DNA of 64,000 nt from Rhododendron vialii (taxonomy: Eukaryota; Streptophyta; Magnoliopsida; Ericales; Ericaceae). The stretch is from the NCBI RefSeq assembly GCF_030253575.1, contig NC_080564.1:3702501-3766500 (forward strand), in the 5' to 3' direction. The stretch's first letter is position 1, and each line of letters opens with the position of its first letter. Both the position numbers and the translations under genes were made by a program. Of this stretch, positions 19,883 through 33,900 are shown piece by piece. Below the pieces are notes generated by a model, which did no database searches, was not told where the DNA came from, and worked only from the letters and a program-made list of their open reading frames with translations.

Positions 19883-20719
19883 AAAGCCGGGATTTTCGAT
19901 AAATGGAGTCGAAAATTTGAACTACGTATAATTCATGAACAAAACCCCTGATTTGTTTTGAGGAACGAACAAATTAGCGATGCGTTTGGGAATTTTGTGG
20001 GTAGAGATTCTATTTTGTCTCTTTTTTTCTTTAAATACAAAATCTTTATATGGGCTGGGGCAAAAATAAATTTTAAAGTGGGGTTAAATTAGTAAAAATA
20101 TGATGAAAATTATACCTATTTTTATGAAATTTGACAGTCAATGGGGTCGCCTGCCGACTCTTGTCTCTATGTTCCTTTGCCACTGATTTTGGGACGAAGA
20201 GAGTAATTACTTTTGATACAATTACCTTGATTGAGACGTTGTCAATAGCACTGCTCTCTATTTTGATATCAAAATCTAAGTCAAATACTAATGGGAATGA
20301 GTTCAATGATGGTAATGCTCTACAATGTCCAAACGCTTAAAGAAACCCGATGCACCATGCCATATCATGGAATGAATTGTTTTCTCTAATTGTCACAACA
20401 TGAATTCCTAAACAAATCAATAAAATTGAAAATGTGAACTGTATGAGATATACTATGACATACGTGGACCAAATTCATCAAAATAAAGAGAAAAAAGATA
20501 GTATTCATCGGGTCTAAAGGTGTTAAGTAACTCTCATTGCGCCGTAACCTATGCGAGCCACTTAACGATACACACCTGTCTAGTTCTGACTATATTCAAG
20601 TTCGGATGAGTATTGAATACATCAAAACAATGCTCATAATTTTGCGCCTTAAGAAGATTCAGATAACTAGCCCATTTATTTTTACCAAACTAGCTAAACC
20701 CAACTATCGATATATAATA

Positions 20720-21246
20720 GGGCAAATTATAGTTACCCCCCTCTAACTATGCCTCGCGAACACTTACCCCCCTGTAACTTTTTTTTTGGCACTTAACCCC
20801 CTCAAACTAACGGAAATTCAAACGGTCATAACTTCAAACGGTCATAACTTCTTCTTCCAAAATCGAAAATATGCAAATTATATATCGATTTCGGGGTCTT
20901 GAAGTCAACTTTTTAATGACACCAAAATCACATCACGATTCAAAGCACACAGAAAGTTATGATCAAAATGGTATTTCTGTCTACCAGCCCTTACTCTTTT
21001 GATCATAACTTTTTGTGTGCTTTGAATCGTGATGTGATTTTGGTGTCATTAGAAAGCTGACTTGAAGATCTCGAAATCGACATATAATTTGCATATTTTC
21101 GACTTTGGACGAAAAAGTTATGACCATTTAAAGTTATGACCGTTTGAATTTCCATTAGTTTGAGGGGGTTAAGTGCCAAAAAAAAAGGTTAGAGGGGGGT
21201 AAATGTACGCGAGGCATAGTTAGAGAGGGGTAACTATAATTTGCCC
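20720..21246. mobile_element. Mutator-type foldback MITE with 9-bp target duplication
   Basis: A 527-bp element whose left half (GGGCAAATTATAGTTAC..., GGCACTTAACCCCCTCAAAC, AACGGTCATAACTTC) is repeated in inverse order in its right half almost to the centre. It is flanked by a perfect 9-bp direct repeat TATATAATA (20711-20719 and 21247-21255). Nine-base duplication with very long inverted repeats is the mark of Mutator-like elements. No open frame of note. A transcript across it would fold into a hairpin of about 240 bp. Confidence 0.92.
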
Positions 21247-21663
21247 TATATAATAAGACTATCGTAGCAACGTTTGTTCCTAAACAACTTTTAAATCTAC
21301 CAACAGATAATGAAACATGATATAAGCTTCGGCACCACTTTGGTCACGAGGAATCTGCAACATAGCAAACGCAACAAGCAGACTCGTCTTGGATATTGAA
21401 TTATGTGATCGTTATTCTGATCATCAAGCACATTAAAACTTTGCTTTGAACCGAACAGGTTGATGCCTCTAGGGCATGCACCTGTAATGCATTGGAAAGT
21501 AACAAATCAGGCAAGGTAGAGGTAATAATTCATGGTTCCAATCGAACTCATGGATATATTTCTAACTCGGGGAGAGAGAGGAGAGAAAATAATTCCGAAG
21601 ATAATTCCGAGGAATAAGAGGATATACTATATAGCAAGGAAAACGGGACGAAATATATTTTGC

Positions 21664-21697
21664 CACGTGACTGACTCCCGCAACTCCGAATCACGTG
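21664..21697. promoter_or_regulatory. Paired G-boxes upstream of the PHD/CCCH gene
   Basis: Two CACGTG hexamers (21664-21669 and 21692-21697), 28 bp apart, about 270-300 bp before the start codon at 21964. A CT tract at 21819-21838 lies closer to the start. G-boxes bind plant bZIP and bHLH factors such as those in light and ABA responses; whether these are used is unknown. Confidence 0.5.
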
Positions 21698-21963
21698 CTG
21701 AGCCTTTGACGTTCCCGTTGCGGAGAGCGATCGAGTTAGCGTCGCCGAAAGTCACAGCTCACCACCAGTGTGATCTCACCCCACTTGGACACTCGCACAC
21801 GCTCTATCTCTCCTATCTGTCTCTCTCTCTCTCTCTCTAGTTTCGTCTCCCACCCCCACAAAACTGACACCAGTCAGTCCCTCTCCATGACCCCACGGTC
21901 AAAACAACAATCAGCGCAGGAAACCTAGGGTTTTTTTCCCGTAGTCTCCGACTTCGATTCCTC

Positions 21964-24900
21964 ATGGACGGAGCTGATTCGTCGGGCTCGGGCCTTCACA
22001 ATCCTCGCGCCGAGTCCGACAGCAGAAGCTCCGACCCGATTGCGGCGGCCGTGGAGCTTTTCGGGCTCTCGAACGCCAACAGTGCCCACCCGATGCACGG
22101 TCCCCAGCTCATCGGAGTGACGGCGACGGTGACCGAGATTGGCGGCGGGAAGCGGAAGCGAGGTCGGCCGCCGAAGGGTCAGTCGAAGCAAACGCCGTTG
22201 AAGAAACGGAAGGAAGACGAGGAAGAAGACGTTTGTTTTATCTGCTTCGATGGTGGGAGCCTCGTGCTCTGCGATCGCAAGTGAGCTGTTTTGTGCATTT
22301 TAGTTTCTTTTTCTCTCTCTTTTGATTTTCCTTTCATGCAACATTCGTGTCTGTCAGTACGTTTTAGCTAGCACATTTTAGATAGGGCTGATAAACGAAC
22401 CGCGATACTCGAGTTTGAGTATGTGCTCGTTGTTAAAACTCGCTCAAGATCGATTTTTTACCAGAACAAACCAAGCTTGAACAAGGTGCTACTCGGCTTG
22501 TTAGGCTTATTATGTTAAGAAATTCAAGCCTACTTAAGATTTGCTCCATTGAGTTTGTGCTCATTGTTAAAACTCGTTCAAGATCGGTTTTTTACACTAA
22601 GAAACCAAGCTTGAATGTTTTTTGAAGCTCGCTAAGCTTTCAAACCAAGCTCGAACAAGCAACTACTCGGCTTGTTAGGCTTATCAGTTCTGATGTATAA
22701 GAAATTCAAACCTACTCGAGATTCGTTCGATTTAAGCTCGCTCGGCTCGTAAGCTTGGAAGTGGAATCTACTATGGTTTCTGCTTCCAAAAGCAACAAAG
22801 TAGTTTAGAAATGATAGTGGAACAGTACGTATAATTTGCTCATGCTTTGGTTGTTAATTGGTAGGGGTTGCCCCAAGGCATACCATCCAGCTTGCATAAA
22901 GCGGGACGAGGCATTCTTCCGATCCAAGGCGAAATGGAATTGCGGTATGTTAACTCAGATGAATAACGGTGAATTGCATTTAATGTATGTTGGCCTTTGG
23001 TTTGAACTTGTTTTATTTCCTTGCATGCATGATATAAACTGACATTGCCATGCTAGTTGATGGGGTTATAATGATAAGGGGAAAGGCCTATTTCCCCTAT
23101 TGTTCAGTCTTATGAAGGCCAGAGAAAAGATTAAACTATATTAAAAAAGAATACCTGAAAGAAATGTAGAGGTCTGGTTGATTTTGTCTGCCCATTCTTT
23201 GTTCCCAGTACGTCGTATGGGCAGGATTAAGCCTTTAGTTCCAATGTTTGCATGGAGGTTTAGTTAGTGAAAAATGGAATCGTCAATCTGAATCTGGGAA
23301 CAAATGTTCCAGAGACATATGTGGAAAGTTTAAAGGAAATCATCTAAACTTAAGTGATTGTGAGTTGCATGAACAAGATTGGGTCATCGGACAAATTTGA
23401 CAATTAGTTGCAAATTATTATTGGGACAAGTTACACTGCCAAGTGGCCACCGTAAGGTTTTATCCAAAAAGGAAACCTGTTCTAGAAATTACCTTGACAT
23501 TCGTTACTAGATTTTGTCAGTTGGCAACACCAACAGAGGCTATTACGATTTAGCCCCCTACTTAGTTTTTTTTTTGAGAAGTACCCCTACTTAGTTCAAA
23601 ACAGACATCTATACAAAAGGAACGCCTCAAGACCATCTGAAACAGCTGTCACTAGCTGCTCCCAATCAACGCTACCCATTGCCATCTCTCTCTTTCTGTC
23701 TCTCCAACGAATGCCTCATCTCCACCTCATCCTATATACCAACCCATCTCTCTCCCCACTAAATTTAATTGGCAATAGTTGCCTCTGGTTATGTGGCAAC
23801 AGAACTCTGCAATTAAAGGGGAGGAGATAAGGAGAGAGGAGAAGGTGATGCCGAAGTTCTGGATGGGGATAGATGGTGTACCGGATGTGAGAACTGTGGC
23901 TGATATGAAGATGAGAGAGACAACGTTAGATAACAATGTTCGTAGATAACTTTGAGAAATCATTTGCTTATCACATTCCGCAAAATATGTTAATCCGCTA
24001 GAGTAATTAAATGCGTTATTGCACCTGTTTTGTAGTGAGTAAGCTAGTTTTATTGTCATAACCAGTGTTTTCTAAAAAAATTCTAAATCCTCCTTGATGA
24101 TGCTGTCCATTAGAATTAGTGCTAAGTAGCGGCCGCTAGATTTGGAAGGCGAGGTTCTTGTGTGATCATGAACTCCATGGTATCAAATCATGATAGATGG
24201 GAGGGATTTGTTACTTGTCTTGTTTTTATATTTGGGTATCAACACCCTTTAAGGTGGTTCCATAATCCATTGTTCATGATTCTGAGGGATTGGAAACCTG
24301 GTTGTCTCTTACTCTTACATAAGCTTTTTGCATCTTATAAATTATTCTTCTTCTTCTTGGTGGACTGCTTGTCTTTGTTGATCTTCTTTGTCCTTTTCTT
24401 CTTTCGTTGTTTTTTTAGTACTTCCTCTGTTCCAAATTGCTGGTCTTTTACAGGAATTCCAACTTTTTAAGGAGACATGCAATAAATGTAGTCACACTCA
24501 TAGAGATATATTGATTCCCAACAATGCCCTTATATTTCAACTTTTGAATGAAATCATTGTTATTGGTAAAGGGACTATTTTGGAAGATGGAAAACATTTT
24601 GTTTTGACTTTTCAAAGAGGACTAACAATTTGGAACATCCCAAAATAGTAGTATAAGGGACGAGCAATTTGGAATGGAGTCAGTACAAATATATTGTTAA
24701 TTAAAGTAAGTTCAACTTTCTAAAGTTATGATTCCACAAAATATGGGTGCTCTCCCAAATTTGACCCTTTTTAGTTCACTTTTCAAGGGCATAGTGGGTA
24801 TTTAGGGAAAATATTAGTCCTTTGATTTGCACAAGAAGGTAGAAAATGATGGAAAAAAAAAAAAAAAAAAAACTCCTTGTGTGTTTAATTAGAAAGAGAA

Positions 24901-27900
24901 TAAGAGAAGATGCAAGAAACTAAAGAATCATGTGCAACCCATCCATGCATATGCAGTTCCTCTTTTTTTTTTCCTTGCAAAATAACACAAGGAAATTTGA
25001 ACAATCTCATAAAATGAGCTATCTAAAAATTGAATTTCCAATTATAGTAGTTATCTAAAAATTGAATTTCAAATTTATCCTTATCAATTATAGTAATTTT
25101 GAATTTTCCTATAGAAGTTTCATTATAACCAAACACATGCATGAAAACAACTTTTTCTCTTCTTTCACTTTACTTGCCTTCTTTTTCAGTTTCTGTTATG
25201 TCTTTCTTCCTAATCAAACAAACCCTAAGTGACGGTTACTTGCAGGAGAGAGGGATCTGTTAGCATGTTCGGTAGGGGCAATAATTGATATCCCGTATAT
25301 TAACAATGAGTCTACCCTCATTAATTGAAATAATCTGACAGACCATTAAAGAAGTCCATGCATCTTAGGGGTTTAGTCGGGAGAGCCAAAAGCAGTTTTG
25401 GGTCAAAATTTAACTTGTTTTAAAACTTTAAGCTTTTGATACATGTATTCAAAGCACGTAGAGTGCGTCTATGTTTGAGCTAATTGCCCAAAACGTGTTT
25501 TAAATAAAACCAAGAAAGGTTGCTTTTCCTCCAAAAAACCCAGCAACTCAAAGAAAGTGGACTTGATATTGTTAAATAGCTGTTGCTGGTGTTAAAGAAG
25601 TGGTTTCGACCTGGTCCAGTTTGCCGATGTATCCAAACAGCCGTTAAAGCTCCAAAATATGTTTTTGCTAGGTTAAGTATTTGTACTTTTGTTTTTGCTA
25701 GACTATTCATGATTAATTGTCTAAACATAGTTAGTTGTCTTGTTGACAAGCTTTATGTGGTCCATTTCCTTGAATGCAGTACTGTCTACCTGTTAATATT
25801 TACTTTCCTTTTGTGTTTTATATCGGTTGGGTTGACTTTCTGTTAAAGATGTCAGTTGTTTTCGTCTATATGCATTGTCACTTCTTTTTGTCCTTGTTGG
25901 ACTTGAATTTATAAATTTGGTGATTTCCTTATACATTTTATGTTTAATGTACAAAATAGTGATTCCTCATCTAGCGTTATATTCATGTTTTGTTGGTGCT
26001 TCGCTGATCTGGCATCTGATCAAATTCATATCTGCCGTGGTCATTGCTAGGCTTTATCAGTTACTTTCTCTTACTTGGATCTACATCATTAATATGACTT
26101 CTAATTATGTTGTTGGACAATTATCGAGATATCTACTGGTGTTGCATTTCAGGTTGGCATATATGTAGTAGTTGTCAGAAGGCTGCCCATTACATGTGCT
26201 ACACTTGCACATATTCCTTGTGCAAGGCATGCGCTAAATATGCTGACTATGTGTGTGTACGAGGGAACAAAGGCTTCTGCACAACATGCATGAAAACTAT
26301 CATGCTGATTGAAAATAATGGCCAAGGGAACAAGGAAATGGTAGGCATATTACTTATCCCTATCTGCCCTAACTTTTCATGTAATTGCTCCTGCAAATTA
26401 TTGGGTCTTTCTCTTTTTTCCTATATTCTCTCTTAGCTCCAATTTTCTGAACTTGGTCGGTCAAGTTTAGCATCGAGTCTTTGACACAGTATAGTTTCCA
26501 AAATCAAACTTAAGTGTGTGGTCAACTTTCTCAATGGTCTTCTTGTGTTGTGATTTGAAGGACCTCACGTTGAGTGGGATCTACATAACAAGTTATAGTG
26601 AACATATTTTTGGGAAGTAGATTGTTTTGATGGATTTATTTATACTACTAACTCTCACTAGATTTTCTGATATTCCAGTGATCTTAGCATGATTTAGCAA
26701 AATGTTTGGAAATTTTCCTTTCTTTGGGTTCTTGTGCCTTTTGATCTTCTGGTTTGGCTGGATAGCTCGAGCATTGATGATGAATCTGTGTTTAACAAAT
26801 TGGTAGAAAAGGCTTTAGGGTTGTTGGCCTAATTTTGCCTCCTCAGTTTCTCCCTGCTGTCCATTGTAACTCATTCTGACAATTTATTTGGGAATGTACA
26901 CTCTGACAGTAAATGTAGCTCCAGTTACAGAATCTTACTTGTCACTTTTCTAGTTTTGTTGCTCTTCGAAAATCGAAGTACATAATAACTACTCCATCGG
27001 TCCCAAAGTTTTAGTCCACTTCCCAAAAGGCATGTAATTTTTGGATTAAAAAAATATTTCCGTGTATAATTTTTAAAATTTCTTTGCACTAAATTAAAGA
27101 TCTCCAGTAATTCTTTTAGATTGGTTCAAAAAAAATTCATAACTTAACACAAAAGTACATTATCATTTTATACGAAATTGTGCGATTTCTCTTATGGACT
27201 AAAATTTTGGGATGGGGAGAGTATATACAATAACCTTATTTGGTAGCTTAAAAGCTCCCAGGTAAGATTGAGGGAAGGGTCATATCAAATGAAGCACCAG
27301 AATTCCTGGCAATAAAAATTACCTGCTCGTGGTAGCACCTGATTTGAGCCCTTTCTTATTTAGCCTGACCAGTTCAGTTCTGGTCCATTTCTCTTAGGGA
27401 TTTTCGTCCCGCTTATGGTTGTCGAAATGCATCTGATGCTCTGCTGAGACCTGAACCTCTTTTTTAGACAAACTGTTTGATCCATCTTGTAAGGTTGTTA
27501 AGCTTCATTGATGGCGTAATACAGCTGCTGAAAGTGTTGGCCAGCTGATGTAACCCTAGGTATGCTCACAAGCAACAGTTGAAGTATTTAAGAAGGAACC
27601 AACTAGTTATTGTAAAATAAAATGACCTGAGAACAGCTAATAGTGGTCTATGAAAAATATTTGATTTTGAGCATTTAGTGTGTCAGGAGAAAAAGGGAAT
27701 TGATTTTCACACTCCCTTTTTTGATATCAACACTCCTTTTTTGTTTTGTTTTTTTGTTTTTTAGTGTTGAAAATGTATGTATTTTTTTTTTTTCTGAAAG
27801 ACAAAAAAGGGGAGTGCGGATATAAAAAAGGGGAGTGTGAAAATCAATTCCCAAGAAGAACTGAGAAGGAAAACAGGAAGAAGGGGTAAAAGAACAAATG

Positions 27901-30900
27901 AATGGATGATACTTGAAGTTGCAATAAGCAATGTTCAACTCAAATTATTGTCTTCCTGATTTATTTTTATTGGCAGCTTTGGACTCTTTTAGGTGATCTA
28001 TAATCTTGTGTGTAACTTGGGCAGGTTCAAGTAGATTTTGATGACAAGAGTAGCTGGGAGTATCTTTTCAAGGTATACTGGGTTCTCTTGAAGGAGAAGC
28101 TGTCTTTAACTTTAGATGAGCTTACTCAAGCTCAAAATCCTTGGAAAGCAGCTGGTACTGTGGCCTATAAGGCGAAATCTTTGGATGTGCATTATGGTGG
28201 TAATGAGGGCAAAGTTGCTATTCCAAGCATTACTTCTAGACTCCTGGAGGCAAATAACTGTGATAGGCCAAAAGAACAGCTAAACTTACCTAAAAAAGGT
28301 GGCTCTCCCAGCACGGACAGGTCAATTAGTGACAATAACAGCATTTCTATGGAAACCAAAGAGTGGGCATCTAAAGAACTCTTGGAGTTTGTTGCACACA
28401 TGAGGAATGGCGATACATCTTTCCTATCTCAGTTTGATGTCCAGACGCTTTTGCTAGACTATATAAAGATAAACAATCTTCGTGATCACGGTCAGCAAAG
28501 TCAAATCATTTGTGATTTGAGGCTTAGAAACCTGTTTGGGAGACCACTTGTGGGTCATGTTGAAATGTTAAAGCTTCTTGAATTTCACTGTCTTACGAAA
28601 GAGGACTCAAGGAAAGATGTAATTCAAGACAATACTGTTCATGATGTTTTGAGCCAGGTTGAGGGTGATGGAAACAATGATAACCTATTCATGATGGGTA
28701 AGCATAAGAAACATAAAACTCGTGGAAAGGGCGACGAGAGAGGACCACAAATAAATCTTGATGAGTATGCTGCAATTGATGTTCACAACATTAAGTTGAT
28801 CTATTTGCGGCGTGATTTGATGGAAAGTCTACTTGTTGATAATGGAAAGTTCCATGATAAGGTTGTTGGGTCGTTTGTGCGAATAAGAATTTCTAGTGGT
28901 GATCCAAATATAGATATGTACAGGCTTGTCGAAGTTGTAGGTATGCAAACACAGCCTATTTTAACGGTCCGAACCACATTGTAAATACATATCATCAGAT
29001 GCTTCAAAGTGTTGATATTTAAATTTCAGGTACTTGTAAGGTGGCAGTCCCGTATAAAATTGGTGACAAGACAACAGATTTCAAGCTTGCGATATTAAAT
29101 TTGGACAAGAAAGAGAACATATCAATTGATGCTATTTCCAATCAAGAGTTCTCTGAGGTGATTCAGCGATTCAGCATCCTGCTTTGATCTCATATTCCAT
29201 ATTCACCAAATTTACGTTGCTAGATTCTCAATGATCGATTATATATGAAAAAATCTCTATGGTTTGATAACACATGAAGAACAATCCTTTTTGATTGGTT
29301 ATATGCAGACTTTCATGTCATTGGTCTAATTATTAGGGAAAGGCCGAACAGCTGTGATGATTGTCATTACCTTAATAGCTTCAATCTAAACTAGAGGAGC
29401 ATTTACTGGTGATGAAGGCCCCACACTGCAGGGCTTTAATTGTGGACAACTACTAATTTGAGGCTTTTGAGCTATGATTAGCAATGGACTCCAATATATT
29501 GCTAAAGTGACATGATACTTTCATTTCCATCACTGTGATTTTGCGAGTTAAACAATTATACCGGTTGTATGACGTTTTTGGTCGTGGGCGGCTTTTCTCC
29601 CAAACTTTGTTGCTTAGATCACTGCTCGTGTTGAAACCGATCTATCTAATAATCCTACTAGTATATTTTTTAACTTTTGCATATTTGTTTCCGTTTTGTC
29701 CTATGTCTGCTCTATTTAGTGTAAGCATGAATTTGGTTGTATTGGAGCCTCATATATTCTAGGGATGCTGACGGGGTTGGATTTGTCTTGTAAAAGTTTT
29801 AATTGGCAATTTTTTTTTTATTTGCAACCATCTGGAAGCACTTCTCACTTCATCTATCTAAACATGGTGTTGAAGTCCAACAACTACTTCATCCATGTAA
29901 TCCATAGTTACCATGTCAATCATCACCAGAAATACTTAGCTTTAGAATTTTTACATCTTAGTGCGGACAGGATTTATTACGCATCACCAGTCATGGTTTT
30001 CCCAGTATGAGTTGATCTCGAGGGCTATGATGTCATCACCTTTTTTTTTTTGGGCTATTCTAGAATCTAGACTATCAAGTGTGGCTATTTGGACAGTTGT
30101 CAAACTACATGGATTTTTGCATTGGCATCCACGTACTTTTTTCCTTTGTCCTGACACTGTTCTTTTCCCAGGATGAATGCCAAAGATTACGTCAAACTAT
30201 AAAATGTGGGCTTGTTGCAGGGTTGACAGTAGTAAGTGTGCATCTTAATTTTAGTTCTAGTTACTCATCCATATTGTTTTTTCATTTACATTTTTTTTAA
30301 CAGTTTTGATAAGGAGATCCATGCATGGTTGTAGGGTAAGGTGCGGGAGAGAGCTATGGCACTTCAGGAAGTGAAACTCAATGATGTAAGTTTTCGTGAT
30401 TTCTGATTGCAAAGAATATTCACGTCACACCATGGTTTGCCTTTTTGAACTTTAATTTTTCCGATCCGTTGTTGTTTACGGAATTTATGATCTCATCTGG
30501 CATCTTGATTAATGTCAATTGAGATCCGGATTTCTGAAGTTGTTTTGTTCTTTGGATGATGCCTTGTTTTTTCCTTCTCTTTTCGCTCATTCCATTTTTG
30601 TAGCGGCTGGAAACGGAGATATTGCAGCTCAATAATCTTCGGGATCAAGCAAGTGAAAAGGGGCATAACAAAGAATATCCTTTCTTCATGGACTGTGATT
30701 TTTAACTTTCTCATTCACTATGATATTGTAGTATCCTACATCCCAATGGGTAGATTACTATACGAAATTAGATGATCATGTTAATCGTATTAAACTCTTT
30801 GTTTCAGTTGTGATAACATGGCAATTGGAATAGCCAGAATAATACTGAAAAAAGAAAAGGGACATTGTCCCTTTCTGAAAAGGAGAACATATAGGAAGTT

Positions 30901-33900
30901 TGGGAATCACTAATTGGTCTGTTTGACTTGAATCAATTAAGATATCGCCACTTTATGAACTTGGAGGTTATTCTGGCTTTCCTAATTCTATGCTATTTAA
31001 GCAATTTCTTGATATGTATGCAAGGAGACTCAAACTTGAGTCTCTTTACGGGGGAAATGCAACCTAAGCCCCCCAGGATGTACTTAGGGGGCTTATTTAT
31101 GTATGGTAACCCCAGAAAACTGGGTAAAGAAAAGAAAGCTTGGCTTTCTGATGCAACTTGTATGTAAGATCATTTTTGTTAGGAAATGCAGATTCTGAAA
31201 GAGGACATCAGGGGTTGATTGATTTGAAATTGAATATAAGTATGTAATGGAGTCGAGTTATGGGTTCTGTATAGTTGGTTCAAGTTACTCGGTATGAGTT
31301 CTCTTTAAGTAGTTTCCATCTCACTAATGTTAAGTATGCCGGAAATGCATATAAATCTGCTACAATCAAGGATTTAGGGAAGTTTTCGAGAGGGCTACAA
31401 TCAAGGATTTAGGGAAGTTTTCGAGAGGATAAAATTCAGATTATAATTCTACTCTAGTTTTTCGATTCTTTATTTGCTGGAGTTTCTGTTTGCAGCCAAA
31501 GATTGTGGATTCGAGCAATTGCATGCTGAAACTGAAGATTCCTGAACAAAATTAGATTTTTGTAACCTTGGCCCCTGCTTTCAAGGTGGCTACGCTGCGA
31601 TGCTTTCTTTATTTATCATCGTACTGTCAAACAGGGGATCAGATTAAATATGTGTTCTAATGCTAAAAATAGTCTACAAGCTTAGCAATTCTTACCATTC
31701 CGTCCTCTATATTTCCTATCTACTTTTGTTCTCTCTTTTTTTGGACAAGGATAAGTAAATTTTCCTATATTGGTATTCCCTGACAAATTCACGCTTAGAG
31801 ACTGTGTAGAGAAACTAGAGCTTCTGAAGACACCCGAGGAATATCAGCGCAGGCTACATGAGATACCTGATGTACATGCGGATCCAAATATGGATCCTAA
31901 TTGTCACTCTGATGAAGATCCTGCTGTAGATAGCAACCATATACAAGGTCTCTTGCATTGCCTGGTGGATATGAAACTTTCCCTTTTCCAATCAGCGCTT
32001 TCAATTTCTTCCTCTTCCATATATGTCTACCTCTCAGTTACTTTTGCTGGTGATATATGCAGATGAGCATGCAAAACCAAGATATTCTGGATTAAGTAGA
32101 AATGAAAGGGATCCAAATCTGAACTCTTCTCTGAATGATGATGTTTCATATCATTCTGGCAGTAGAAGCATGTCGTCTCCATTTTACTTGGACAAAGGAG
32201 CTTCTAGCAGGGATATAGAAAGAAAGAACAAATCCTTGGTTAATGAGGGAAAAGATGCATGCGGATCAAATATCTATGAGAAACCAGGAAACCGGGTTGA
32301 TTCATCTGGTTCAGTCGTTGGCGGTTGGAATAATCAAATTGGATCTTTTTCTGGGGTTGGATCAGAAGCTTCAGTTGCATCTCTCTCTACTGGCAGCGCA
32401 CCAGTTGCTTACGATAGCGAAATAGACAAACTGTGGCACTACCGAGACCCAAATGGAAGTATACAAGGACCGTTTTGTATGTTGCAGCTGCGTAAATGGA
32501 GAACCACTGGATACTTCCCACCTGATATGAGGATATGGAGTTTAAATGATGAGGAAGGCCACTCTTTTCTCTTGATGGATGTATTGGATGGACATTTAAG
32601 TAAATCGACGTCAATGGGATATGCATCTTTACCAACGCAGGAAGTTATTAAAGGTTCCTCCGATGGTGGATTACGCAACTGTGATGGTGGTCAGTGGAGT
32701 GGCAGTATGAATGAAGCAGTAGCCCAGTCTAAAGCTAGCAGGGTATACATGAATGATATTCAGACCGGAAGTTCTAACTCTGAGCACCCCCAAGTGCATT
32801 GTCCAGCACCTTCAGTTGTATTTATAGAGCAGGCCCATGAACCTTCTCTGCATCAAGCAAGCGGTGATGAGGTACAAATGTCTTTGAATCGTGTAAATGG
32901 GATTCCACATGGAAACACTGTGCATCAGACTACTGGTGGACAGATTCATGAGAACCAATCCTCTAGTCTGACTGTAAACTATTCTTCAAACAACTGGGAT
33001 TCCAACTCTGGTTTTGCTTCTGTTGTGAATTCAACTGACATGGTAGAGAAAATATTCGGAATTGATATCAATCTGCCTAGTCCACCGCGAAAGACTAGCA
33101 ATGGGGACTCCAACGGTCCTTCTACCCAAAATCAGCAGTCGGTGCCGTCAAATGGTTTTGTTCAAGATTTAAATATACCAAATCTGCCAAGTTCCACATC
33201 CAAGCCGATTGATGGGGATGAGAAAGCTGACTCTACTATCCATAATGTGCCAAGTCCCCAAACAAAGCCAGCTGACAAGGATGAGAATGCTAAGGCCATT
33301 GACAACAAACAGTTTGTCTCCACAGATTTCGAGGTGCAACTTCCTGAAGTATCTCATAAATGGGGTGGATATTCCTCTACTCACACAAAACCTTCTTTTG
33401 AGGAATGGAATTCGGGTTTCCTGTCTTCAATTAAATCACCTCAAGTGGGCAACGATCGTGCTGCTATTTCTACTTCTAAGTGCGATGAACTTGCTACTCC
33501 TTCCCCACCCCATCCTTCATGCAGTTGGCTGGCAAGTGTCACTGAGCCCATCGAGATTAGCACTTTGGCTGAGGAATCAGTCTCCGATTTGTTGGCTGAA
33601 GTTGATGCAATGGAGTCTCAAGGCGGTGGTGATCTCGCTTCCCCTACTTCGGTGAATGGCGGTGAGGACTTGTTTCATGATTCTAAAATCGATTGTTTTA
33701 CTTCCCATATGTCGTTGGTCCCTCCACTTGTGAAAAATGTCGGTTTGGCCTCCACGGAGGAGATAAATTTACCACCACCACCACAACTTACTCCGACTGT
33801 TGAACGAATTCGAGCACCATCTCAGGGTGGTGTCCTTGATCCTGTAAAGAGGTCTAGTAAGAAATCCTCTACCAGCTCTAAAGTGGAGGTAGAAACTAAG

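Noticed and set aside
30675-31792. Alternative GT-AG reading of this intron (acceptor TTAG at 31795-31798)
   Set aside because: Using that AG loses the conserved LR residues, and no GT donor near 30660-30690 keeps the frame; the AT-AC model fits all constraints.
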